A stretch of 5,126 nt of DNA from an uncultured Sutterella sp. Its GTDB lineage: Bacteria > Pseudomonadota > Gammaproteobacteria > Burkholderiales > Burkholderiaceae_F. The translations under genes were made by a program, and so were the position numbers. The notes under the pieces are model-generated. The model had not been told where the DNA came from and did no database searches. It saw only the letters and a list, made by a program, of their open reading frames with translations. Position 1 is the stretch's first letter, and every line of letters starts with the position of its first letter. Positions 1-5,032 of the stretch are shown piece after piece. The DNA lies in NCBI GenBank assembly GCA_900764215.1, contig CAAFNI010000070.1, forward strand, positions 1-5,126, in the 5' to 3' direction.

Positions 1-72
1 CTGTTCAACTCCGCCGAGGGGGTGGTCGAGCTCCTGTCTGGCACGCGCCTTGCTGAGAGGATCGCGAAATAA
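1..72 (+). CDS. 3' end of an unidentified gene (last 23 codons)
   Basis: Frame 1 is open from the window edge to a TAA at 70-72 and gives a plausible C-terminus ending in GTRLAERIAK. Most third positions in this short stretch are G or C, as expected of a real gene in GC-moderate DNA. A 9-bp hairpin follows the stop by 3 bases, which fits the end of a transcription unit. I cannot recognise the family from 23 residues. The opposite strand is also open here as the tail of the secreted-protein frame. The two cannot both be ordinary coding sequence, and the placement of the stop and hairpin makes me prefer the plus-strand reading. Confidence 0.45.
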   Translation: MFNSAEGVVELLSGTRLAERIAK

Positions 73-900
73 AGAACGGGATGGTTTATACAGCCATCCC
101 GTCCGAGATTTTGGGATGCTTACGGTGCCGGATCCGACGGCGAATGCCGCCGTCTTGCGTTCAAGGCTGCCTTCATTCTCAGGCAAGTCAATGTTCGCGC
201 TTACGTGCAATTCATCAACGTCAAATGTTGTTTCGGATTTATGATCGGCGTTTGGAATGGTGCTGACGAAAGCCGTCCGCTTGTCAGAGGAAAGCCATAC
301 TTTTCCGCCCTGGATGTTCAGCTTCGCACCGTTGTTGTTGATGGCGCTGCCGTGGTCGGTGTCGGAAGTTGTCGTGACATGCAATTCTGCGAAGTCGGTG
401 ATGTCGAGGCTTGTTTGGGTGCCGTGAAGGTAAATGGCCGTCTGGTTCTTGCTGGAGATGTCGATAAGGCCCGTCGCTGAATTATTCGTCGCGATCTTCG
501 TCTTGGTCGTGCTCTCCGACCAGAGGCAGTAACTGTTGGCGCTCGAAAGCGTGATGTTGTCGGCCTTCAGGGAAGAAGTGCCGGTCGAAAAGAGCGTACC
601 GCCGCCCTTTTGCGCAAGGGTCAGGTTGCCGGCGCCCGTGAACGTCACATTAGTCATGGCTGCGCCGCTATCGCTGCTCGTTGTGATCGTCAGATCGTGT
701 CCGTTGAGATCGATCTCTGCGTCCTGAGCAATATTGGCGACCGTCCCGGTGAGCGTGTAGTCGCTTCCGAGCTGATATTTTCCCTGTGTGAGCGCTTCCC
801 TTCCGCTGCCTGTCAAGATGGTGACGGAAGCTTCTTCAGGGTACGCAGATGTCAAGGAAAAAGCTGATGCCAGTGCTAGGGCGAGCATGGATTTCTTCAT
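1..900 (-). CDS. Secreted beta-helix-like protein resembling an autotransporter passenger (runs off left edge, possibly broken)
   Basis: The frame starts at ATG 898-900 and stays open for 300 codons to the window edge. The start is backed by GGAG (907-910, spacing 6). Residues 1-19 form a Sec signal peptide: MKKS, a hydrophobic core of Leu and Ala, and a likely cut after LTSA. From residue 25 to about 262 the sequence is rich in Asn, Thr, Ser, Gly and Asp and shows short repeated strand-turn units such as DLNGHDLTI, NVTFTGAGNLTL and AKLNIQGGKVWL. This is the style of the parallel beta-helix passengers of AidA/pertactin-type autotransporters and Pmp proteins. It has one cysteine (C125). It would be exported to the periplasm or surface. 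After about residue 262 the beta-helix character stops: the frame crosses the hairpin at 76-102 and becomes antisense to the plus-strand gene end, with Arg/Pro-rich sequence. No autotransporter barrel is visible. Either the gene continues to the left, or it is a truncated passenger that has lost its stop and barrel. Signal peptide and beta-helix style are seen; the autotransporter identity is inferred. Confidence 0.7.
   Translation of the reverse strand, partial: MKKSMLALALASAFSLTSAYPEEASVTILTGSGREALTQGKYQLGSDYTLTGTVANIAQDAEIDLNGHDLTITTSSDSGAAMTNVTFTGAGNLTLAQKGGGTLFSTGTSSLKADNITLSSANSYCLWSESTTKTKIATNNSATGLIDISSKNQTAIYLHGTQTSLDITDFAELHVTTTSDTDHGSAINNNGAKLNIQGGKVWLSSDKRTAFVSTIPNADHKSETTFDVDELHVSANIDLPENEGSLERKTAAFAVGSGTVSIPKSRTGWLYKPSRSLFRDPLSKARARQELDHPLGGVEQ
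76..102. terminator. Hairpin terminator, probably bidirectional
   Basis: ACGGGATGG (76-84) pairs perfectly with CCATCCCGT (94-102) around a 9-base loop. On the plus strand only a short T run follows (109-112). On the minus strand the stem is followed directly by a T-rich stretch (TCTTTATTT), so it would work better for leftward transcripts. It sits just after the plus-strand stop at 72. Bidirectional terminators are typical between convergent genes, yet the minus-strand frame reads straight through it. Confidence 0.65.
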
Positions 901-1228
901 ATTCAACTCCAGGGAATCGTGTGCCTTCTTATCGTTGTTGCGATATGGGGTGCAACACGCTTGTGAGATTTATTACGGTTGATGGAGCGTTGGCAATTAA
1001 ACGTTCATTTCAAATGGCGTTGCAGTGAGCCAAGGAGAAATCCGGCTGCTTGCCCCTTTTCTCCAAGCGTCCACGCGGTATTTATAAAGGAAGCATATCC
1101 ATCTTTGTTAGGGGATATCCCTTATTTGCGCCACCTGAATTTAACTAATTAATTATGAGAAAAACAAGCAAAGTATGAGAATCATAAAATCTTTTTTATT
1201 GTTTTTGTCGATGATAAGCCTCGTTAAT
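901..1228. other. AT-rich spacer and probable long 5' leader of the secreted-protein gene
   Basis: I find no gene here. The stretch 1139-1228 is very AT-rich. A 7-bp inverted repeat, GGAGAAA (1034-1040) with TTTCTCC (1058-1064), encloses a 17-base loop. A 10-bp perfect palindrome, GGGATATCCC, lies at 1112-1121. The only strong signal near the gene at 900 is its ribosome binding site (907-910). Leftward promoters are weak: one candidate is listed separately, and another is TTGCCA (991-996 complement) with a poor -10 about 17 bases downstream at 968-973. Confidence 0.5.
1139..1167 (-). promoter_or_regulatory. Weak candidate sigma-70 promoter for the secreted-protein gene
   Basis: Read leftward, TTGTTT (complement of 1162-1167) and TTAAAT (complement of 1139-1144) are separated by exactly 17 bases within AT-rich DNA that could act as an UP-like element. 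The matches to consensus are 3/6 and 4/6. If used, it would give a leader of more than 200 bases containing the inverted repeat at 1034-1064. AT-rich DNA yields such matches by chance, so this is only a pointer. Confidence 0.2.
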
Positions 1229-1257
1229 TAAAAAATAACGTGAAGTTTGTTTCACAT
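1229..1257 (-). terminator. Intrinsic terminator of the AlbA_2 regulator gene
   Basis: In the leftward direction, just after the stop at 1261, a 7-bp stem (1251-1257 with 1238-1244, one G-T wobble) closes a 6-base loop. A run of six T follows on the minus strand (complement of 1230-1235). Position, stem and T run are all as expected for a rho-independent terminator. The stem is short and AT-rich, so its strength is moderate. Confidence 0.7.
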
Positions 1258-1260
1258 AAT

Positions 1261-2580
1261 CTATTCGTCGAAAACAGTTTTGACGAGGTTATTCATTATT
1301 CGGTAGCAGGTATTTTTGCCTTTTCCTACCTGATATATGAGGTTTCTCTCCACTAGCTTTCTAATGTATCTACCCGATCCCGATTGGCTCATCCGCAACT
1401 CTTTTTCAACATCCTTTCGAGTGAATTCTCCTTTGCCTGAGGCATAGTGCATAATCTTTTGCTCTTCTTCGGTGAGAGCTTGCTGATCGGTTTCGGCATA
1501 ATTTAAGTTGAACGAATTGATATTTGGCAAAATAACCTTGAAGGTGTTTTCGGTTGCTCGAAATACAGGATTCACAGCGAAATCTGAATAAGCGTTTTTA
1601 ATTCTGGACAATCCCGTGCCAAATGCCGAAGCGAGTTCAAGATTTGAGAAAATATCCGCCAAACGTTTATTGCGACAGACTGAAATGCCCATCATTACAT
1701 CACTCATCGTTAATCCGTAGGGGATCCCGCCAATTGAACAAATCTCAATTCTGTCTTTATACAGTTTGATGTTGGACTCCGCGGTGAGGGAATAATTACG
1801 ATGAAGCACGAGGTTCAGGATGGCCTCTTTTACAGCCGTTGGCGGGTAGTTTGAGTCCCTTGTGTAACAGGCGGATTGGGTCTCGGACGAAATATAGTCG
1901 CAGACATCATTCATTTGCTTGAGAACGGAACCGGCAAATACTTTCTTGTGTTTAATAATATTCGATGTCGTGCCTTCAAAAACCGAAACTTGGATTGTGT
2001 GAACACATTGATCAGACAACAGGCGCCCAAGGTTGGTAAATACGCCGTGTAGAGTCATAATGCCCATCGCTTTCATTTCGGCTTGTCCAAATGTAAGACG
2101 ATGTTTGAAGAATTCTTTTGAAGCAGCTTCAAATGTCAGATTTTGCTCAAGGGAACGGACCTCCTCAAAATTATCCGCGTCCGTTTCATCAATCATTCTG
2201 CATATTTCATTTTTTGAAGCAGGCAGGGTTGAAGTCCCTTTGCGAACAAAAACACCTACAGACGTCAATCCTTTCTTTTTCAAATAATATGGACGTTCCG
2301 TCCCCGGTTCTACTTTGACAACCAGAATTTGTTTCCCATCTTCAAACAAGGCTTTTAGTTGAAGGAATGGGTTCAGATCCGGCGTGATGTCTTCACGAAC
2401 AATACGGCGAATTGCCAATCCGATCTCATCAGGATCCTCGACGCCGGTGACGGTACCGTCCTCATGTACGCCGATGATGAGTTCTCCCCCGCCTGTGTTG
2501 GCGAAGGCGATGATTACCCTGTAAACGTCTTCAATCAAGGACGGCTTTAGGGCGACCGTGTCCCGGACCTGAAAAATCAT
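1261..2580 (-). CDS. AlbA_2 (Schlafen-like) / HATPase_c_4 / winged-helix putative transcriptional regulator
   Basis: The protein has 439 residues. An in-frame TGA (2593-2595) lies five codons upstream, and GGAG (2589-2592) sits 8 bases before the ATG, so this start is firmly set. Residues 5-125 match the AlbA_2 domain (PF04326): IAFANTGGGELIIGV at 24-38, GTVTGVEDP, then TERPYYLK and VRKGTST. Residues 245-335 match the C-terminal ATPase-like domain (HATPase_c_4, PF13749): KEAILNLVLHRNY at 251-263, GGIP at 284-287 and GTGLSRI at 321-327. Residues 366-428 look like a winged helix. The order is that of proteins often labelled RecG-like or putative DNA-binding regulators; the exact role of the family is poorly defined. 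The usual Glu of the opening (L)EFK motif is Ala here (VALK, 9-12), and the usual PGG of the ATPase-like domain reads IGG. The gene is noticeably AT-rich (1501-1560 is 21/60 GC, against 36/60 in 3601-3660), suggesting transfer. An interrupted palindrome just upstream suggests autoregulation. No partner gene follows in the same direction before its terminator. Confidence 0.9.
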   Translation of the reverse strand: MIFQVRDTVALKPSLIEDVYRVIIAFANTGGGELIIGVHEDGTVTGVEDPDEIGLAIRRIVREDITPDLNPFLQLKALFEDGKQILVVKVEPGTERPYYLKKKGLTSVGVFVRKGTSTLPASKNEICRMIDETDADNFEEVRSLEQNLTFEAASKEFFKHRLTFGQAEMKAMGIMTLHGVFTNLGRLLSDQCVHTIQVSVFEGTTSNIIKHKKVFAGSVLKQMNDVCDYISSETQSACYTRDSNYPPTAVKEAILNLVLHRNYSLTAESNIKLYKDRIEICSIGGIPYGLTMSDVMMGISVCRNKRLADIFSNLELASAFGTGLSRIKNAYSDFAVNPVFRATENTFKVILPNINSFNLNYAETDQQALTEEEQKIMHYASGKGEFTRKDVEKELRMSQSGSGRYIRKLVERNLIYQVGKGKNTCYRIMNNLVKTVFDE

Positions 2581-2615
2581 CTTGTTGTCTCCTCAAAAGA
2601 CCGTTGCGAATTTCC

Positions 2616-2646
2616 ACCATTCTAACCAATTGTTGGGTAGAATGGT
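2616..2646. promoter_or_regulatory. 31-bp interrupted palindrome, candidate operator and promoter overlap of the AlbA_2 gene
   Basis: ACCATTCTA (2616-2624) is the exact reverse complement of TAGAATGGT (2638-2646). Inside, CCAA (2626-2629) and TTGG (2633-2636) continue the symmetry around a centre at 2631, with one mismatched pair between the two blocks. Each arm contains TAGAAT, a 5/6 match to a -10 box. The leftward copy (complement of 2619-2624) would place the start of transcription about 30 bases before the AlbA_2 ATG. No good -35 box lies 16-18 bases upstream of it, so the site may be bound by an activator, or a bound repressor would cover the promoter. The length and spacing suit a dimeric DNA-binding protein; its identity is unknown. 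Confidence 0.6.
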
Positions 2647-2660
2647 TAAAACGATGGTTA
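2642..2660 (+). repeat. Two direct ATGGTTA motifs spaced 12 bp
   Basis: ATGGTTA occurs at 2642-2648 and again at 2654-2660, start to start 12 bp, close to one helical turn. The first copy overlaps the right arm of the palindrome at 2616-2646, and an inverted TGGTTA lies at 2623-2628 inside it. Together they look like a cluster of binding half-sites in the divergent spacer rather than a single operator. Confidence 0.45.
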
Positions 2661-2694
2661 GGATGCATTCAGAGAAAAAGGCGTCAGAATCAAC

Positions 2695-2711
2695 ACTTTT
2701 GCTGCAAAAGT
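2695..2711. promoter_or_regulatory. 17-bp near-perfect palindrome in the divergent spacer
   Basis: ACTTTTGC (2695-2702) and GCAAAAGT (2704-2711) are exact reverse complements around a single central base. It lies 126 bases before the HigA-like ATG and 115 bases from the AlbA_2 ATG. Its size fits an HTH-dimer operator, and the 79-residue HTH protein next door is the obvious candidate binder, but this is inference. Confidence 0.45.
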
Positions 2712-2735
2712 TGCTATGCTTTTCGTTTCTATTGA

Positions 2736-2834
2736 ATGCCCGCCAACGCCGGCACAAAATCCTGCGCCCGAGACCAAGAAGCGTTTGAGCCCTGCTCGCG
2801 CCGACCCGTCGGGCGCTCGTCTTTTGGAGAATAA
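2736..2834 (+). other. Possible 32-codon upstream ORF before the HigA-like gene
   Basis: ATG 2736-2738 opens a 32-codon frame ending at TAA 2832-2834, two bases before the next ATG, so translation of the two would be coupled. The frame spans the GC hairpin at 2798-2816. I see no Shine-Dalgarno sequence before it and no recognisable protein, so it may be chance. It is recorded because an ORF plus a hairpin and T run resembles an attenuator layout. Confidence 0.2.
2798..2825 (+). promoter_or_regulatory. GC-rich leader hairpin with short T run, attenuator-like
   Basis: GCGCCGAC (2798-2805) pairs with GTCGGGCGC (2808-2816) with a one-base bulge around a 2-base tip; opening the innermost pair or pairs gives a normal loop. 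TCGTCTTTT (2817-2825) follows, directly before the GGAG (2826-2829) of the HigA-like gene. It could act as a weak terminator or attenuator, or as a structure limiting ribosome access. No plus-strand gene lies upstream for it to terminate. Confidence 0.4.
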
Positions 2835-2836
2835 CA

Positions 2837-3076
2837 ATGACCAATACCGCCGCCTCTTTTGAATCGTTTGGCAAGATCTTTCAGGGCGACTTCATCGAAC
2901 GCAACGGCATGACGCTTCTGCAGCTTGCCTCCGCCTCCGGGATCTCGGTTGCCGATCTCGAAGCCCTCATCAAGGACGAACGCCCGCTCACGGACGATGA
3001 CGCCGAACGTTTCGGCCGCGTCTTCGGCGTGTCCGGAGAATACTTCAAGAACCTGTACGCCCAGTACGCAAAGTAA
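2837..3076 (+). CDS. Small HigA/VapI-like HTH (Xre family) protein, no toxin adjacent
   Basis: The protein has 79 residues. ATG 2837-2839 is preceded by GGAG (2826-2829) with 7 bases between. Helix-turn-helix: residues 26-35 (TLLQLASASG) as the first helix and 37-47 (SVADLEALIKD) as the recognition helix. ERPLTDDDAERFGRVFGVSGEYFKNLYAQY (48-77, given here in outline) follows the HigA/VapI pattern, in which an ordered segment ends in a W/F-x-NLQ-x-Y motif. HigA-type proteins are DNA-binding antitoxins that repress their own operon. Here no HigB-like gene lies upstream or downstream: the upstream frame is non-coding in appearance and a strong terminator follows. It is short for the family and quite acidic. 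It may be an orphan regulator or a remnant antitoxin. Divergent transcription from the AlbA_2 gene with shared palindromes suggests it may regulate both. The HTH call is confident; an antitoxin role is not. Confidence 0.8.
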   Translation: MTNTAASFESFGKIFQGDFIERNGMTLLQLASASGISVADLEALIKDERPLTDDDAERFGRVFGVSGEYFKNLYAQYAK

Positions 3077-3163
3077 CTGACTGCCACTCAAAACTCCCGA
3101 CTCACGGATTAAGAGACATTTTTTATTCTGTGCGCCTGGGGTTTTGCGGCATTGATACAAAAC

Positions 3164-3201
3164 AAGGACGGATTGGTTATTTAAGCCAATCCGTCCTTTT
3201 T
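3164..3201 (+). terminator. Strong intrinsic terminator after the HigA-like gene
   Basis: A perfect 13-bp stem, AAGGACGGATTGG (3164-3176) with CCAATCCGTCCTT (3186-3198), closes a 9-base loop and runs into TTTTT (3197-3201). On the opposite strand the stem is followed by TTGTTTTG, so it can also stop leftward transcripts from the recombinase gene. It lies 87 bases after the HigA-like stop, in a convergent gap. Confidence 0.9.
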
Positions 3202-3221
3202 CACATATACCTCACATTTTA

Positions 3222-3236
3222 TGGCGCCGAGCGCCA
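3222..3236. other. Short GC-rich hairpin after the recombinase gene
   Basis: TGGCGC (3222-3227) and GCGCCA (3231-3236) pair around a 3-base loop, 31 bases past the recombinase stop in the leftward direction. No T run follows on either strand, so it is not a canonical terminator. It may slow polymerase ahead of the main terminator at 3164-3201, or be part of a recombination site. Confidence 0.35.
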
Positions 3237-3267
3237 ACTCCTCTGAGAACCTAGTCAGGAGCCGAGT

Positions 3268-4254
3268 TTAGAGAACCGCATTTTCCGCAGCTCTTCTCAT
3301 GGCATCGTCACCGCGGCGGTCGTACATGGCGGTGGTGGCGATGTTCGAATGCCCCATCATGTTTTTCACCGTCACGATGTCCACATTGTTGGCGAAAAGT
3401 CGCGTGGCGAACGTTCTTCTCAAATCATGAGCCGTCGCGGATTCATGATTTGCAGCTTCCATCCTGCGTTTGGTGATTCTGCCGACCGAACTCGGATCGA
3501 GCGGGTCTTCCACTGAAATGCGGCCATTCTTGAAAATGCGCCCGAACAAAAGTCCAGGATTGGTTCCGCGCCAACGGCGAACCCAGGTCTCGACGACCTG
3601 AGCGACGGGCGGTGGCAAAAACACCCTCCTCTCCTTGTCGCCTTTGCCGATCAGCGTCAAGGTGCGATTCATGAGATCAAGTCTCTCCAACTGAAGTCCC
3701 GGAATTTCACCTCGGCGCAGCCCACAGCCGAGCATCAAGGCAATGACGGCGCGGTCGCGGGCGCCGATCGCCGTTTCGACGTCGCAGTCGCCAAGCAGAT
3801 TTCTTGACTCGTCAAAAGACAAGGCGCGTCCGGTCGGCAATCGGTAGCAGCGTCTTTGTTTCAGCGATTTGATGCGCAGATAATCTTCGTGCTCCATGGA
3901 CCTTGCCAACCATGCCGCCTGAGCGACGCCTTTCAATGCCGCGAGATAACAGTTGGAGGTTGAACCGGAAATCCCATCCTTTTCCTGTTTGGCCAAAAAA
4001 GCCAAAACGTGTTCGGTTTTCATCTCGCCCCAGGGACAGTCGCGAAGATCAGAGGCGCCGGTCCATCGTGCGAACACGTTCAATTTCGAGGCCATCGATT
4101 TGTGCGATTGCGGCGAATGAAGCGTCGCGAGATAGGCAAGCGCCGCATTCACCGGACCGGATTCGGTGCTGCCCGGCACCGGGAGAATGCCGGCGCCGGC
4201 ACCTCCGACATTCCGAGCGCCTCCGGCTGGCAACACCTCATACTCGCTTGGCAT
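3268..4254 (-). CDS. Tyrosine recombinase / site-specific integrase
   Basis: The protein has 328 residues from the preferred ATG at 4252-4254, which has GAGG (4263-4266) 8 bases ahead. The longer frame from 4338 adds 28 residues but lacks a ribosome binding site and lies almost on the predicted transcription start. Residues 35-118 form the N-terminal SAM-like DNA-binding domain. The catalytic domain follows: GCGLRRGEI at 176-184 (Arg180), GKGDKERR at 203-210 (the beta-hairpin Lys), HDLRR at 276-280 (His276, Arg279), GHSN at 301-304 (His302) and the nucleophile Tyr311 in AMYDRR. All family catalytic positions are present, so the enzyme looks active. It cuts and rejoins DNA through a 3'-phosphotyrosyl bond. 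The size matches XerC/XerD and short integrases. It lacks the extra helix of integron integrases that I would expect to see before the last motifs. No excisionase, phage genes or tRNA-type attachment site is seen beside it, so its target is unknown. Confidence 0.92.
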   Translation of the reverse strand: MPSEYEVLPAGGARNVGGAGAGILPVPGSTESGPVNAALAYLATLHSPQSHKSMASKLNVFARWTGASDLRDCPWGEMKTEHVLAFLAKQEKDGISGSTSNCYLAALKGVAQAAWLARSMEHEDYLRIKSLKQRRCYRLPTGRALSFDESRNLLGDCDVETAIGARDRAVIALMLGCGLRRGEIPGLQLERLDLMNRTLTLIGKGDKERRVFLPPPVAQVVETWVRRWRGTNPGLLFGRIFKNGRISVEDPLDPSSVGRITKRRMEAANHESATAHDLRRTFATRLFANNVDIVTVKNMMGHSNIATTAMYDRRGDDAMRRAAENAVL

Positions 4255-4292
4255 GGATAAAACCTCTGTAGGAGAAGGAAAAGCAGGACCCC

Positions 4293-4311
4293 GGCGCCCA
4301 AACGCGGCGCC
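4293..4311 (-). other. Leader hairpin of the recombinase mRNA
   Basis: GGCGCC at 4293-4298 and GGCGCC at 4306-4311 are each self-complementary and pair with each other around a 7-base loop. The hairpin sits in the leader between the predicted promoter and the ribosome binding site at 4263-4266. It lies 27 bases upstream of that site, so it does not cover it directly. Confidence 0.4.
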
Positions 4312-4354
4312 TCTCAGATAATGCACGAGAATGAACATTCTACGACATTAACGT

Positions 4355-4360
4355 ATTATA
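4355..4360 (-). promoter_or_regulatory. Consensus -10 box for the recombinase gene
   Basis: Read leftward, TATAAT is a perfect -10 hexamer. Initiation about 7 bases downstream would begin near 4348 and give a leader of roughly 95 bases to the ATG at 4254. The position 17 bases upstream (complement of 4378-4383) is AT-rich but does not resemble TTGACA, so the promoter is either weak or helped by a bound factor. It makes the ATG at 4338 an unlikely translation start. Confidence 0.45.
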
Positions 4361-4732
4361 TCCCGTTTGAAGATTCGATATATGCCTTTAGGGGTGCGTG
4401 AGCGTTGCCCGGTTGACGGACGGGACGTCCTTTGAGCCCGTGTGCGCAGCCGTTGCAGGTCTCGAAAATGAGGGTTTGACGGCGCATTTGATTTGGTTCG
4501 GGTGATAGGATGGTAGGCTTCGTAGAAAAGAGGTCGCCAGATTGCGCCGAATGATGGCTAATATTCCTCTTTCCGACTGTGGCACAGTCGATGGGAAGGA
4601 AATTACAACCTCAAAATCGCACTCTCGAGCACGAAAATGACGCCTTTAGGCGACTTTTGCGCTTGTTTCGGCATGGATTTGGCGCAGCAGGTAGAATATC
4701 CGCAGAAGAAAAAACACAACTTGGAAGCGTCC
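4361..4732. other. Spacer without a recognisable gene
   Basis: No convincing gene is visible between the recombinase promoter and the DUF6429-like gene. Several short frames are open on both strands, but none has a ribosome binding site or a familiar sequence. A TTGACG hexamer (4476-4481) is a good -35 match, yet nothing like a -10 lies 16-18 bases after it. Small hairpins (CGCC-TTTA-GGCG at 4641-4652) are present. The stretch could hold the recombinase target or a decayed gene; I see no diagnostic sign of either. Confidence 0.4.
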
Positions 4733-5032
4733 ATGACAAAAGAACAAGCAAATGCAGACGAACAGACGCACGATGTCCTTGAAGCGGGCATCGAAGAATT
4801 AACCCTCGCGCTTCTCTACCTGAAGCGCTTCAAATGGAACAAGTCAGACCATACCGCCCGCGCAAGCCTGCGGTCATTCGATTGGGACACGCTCGACAAT
4901 CTTTTGAAGTCGGCCGATCTTTCGGGGTGCGACAGGCAGGCGGTCTGGATTTCCGACAAGGGCCTCGACAGAGCCCGCGACATTTTGGAGAAGTACGGAC
5001 TATCTCATCTTGAGGCTTCCGTACAGGCATAA
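4733..5032 (+). CDS. DUF6429-like small protein
   Basis: The protein has 99 residues from ATG 4733-4735, preceded by GGAAG (4723-4727) with 5 bases between. A longer frame from 4637 is open but its start has no ribosome binding site and the extra residues do not look conserved. Residues 20-30 (IEELTLALLYL), 48-60 (RSFDWDTLDNLLK) and 71-82 (VWISDKGLDRAR) follow the DUF6429 pattern: a helix ending in LALLYL, then (F/G)DWD-x-LDRL, then a hydrophobic strand and a T/SD-x-G-helix that resembles a wing of a winged-helix fold. The function of the family is not known to me. The protein is cytosolic, with no signal peptide or membrane segment. Its TAA (5030-5032) is directly followed by the ATG of the RarD-like gene, so the two are co-transcribed and probably translationally coupled. 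The family assignment is from memory of the motif and is moderately sure. Confidence 0.8.
   Translation: MTKEQANADEQTHDVLEAGIEELTLALLYLKRFKWNKSDHTARASLRSFDWDTLDNLLKSADLSGCDRQAVWISDKGLDRARDILEKYGLSHLEASVQA

Noticed and set aside
205..480. 91-codon plus-strand frame
   Set aside because: It is antisense to the beta-helix-like protein, has no ribosome binding site and no recognisable motif.
610..867. 85-codon plus-strand frame
   Set aside because: It is antisense to the secreted-protein gene, which has a signal peptide, ribosome binding site and consistent composition; the plus frame has none of these.
1112..1121. GGGATATCCC palindrome as an operator
   Set aside because: A single 10-bp palindrome is expected by chance at this scale and has no second copy in the window.
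2729..3160. 143-codon minus-strand frame
   Set aside because: It is antisense to the HigA-like gene and to its GC hairpin; the plus-strand gene has a clear HTH and ribosome binding site.
3077..3267. Possible recombinase attachment site or tRNA in the convergent gap
   Set aside because: No tRNA cloverleaf and no repeated core was found by eye; the palindromic elements are explained as hairpins and a terminator.
3903..4271. 122-codon plus-strand frame
   Set aside because: It is antisense to the tyrosine recombinase; its Arg/Pro-rich sequence is typical of a shadow frame.
4255..4338. 28-residue N-terminal extension of the recombinase
   Set aside because: There is no ribosome binding site at 4338, and a perfect TATAAT at 4355-4360 would put the transcript start about ten bases before that ATG.
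4388..4585. 65-codon minus-strand frame in the spacer before the DUF6429-like gene
   Set aside because: It has no ribosome binding site that I can see, no known motif and a low-complexity Ser/Pro/Arg composition; it is more likely chance.
4579..4782. 67-codon plus-strand frame overlapping the DUF6429-like start
   Set aside because: It is in a different frame from the recognisable gene and has no family resemblance.
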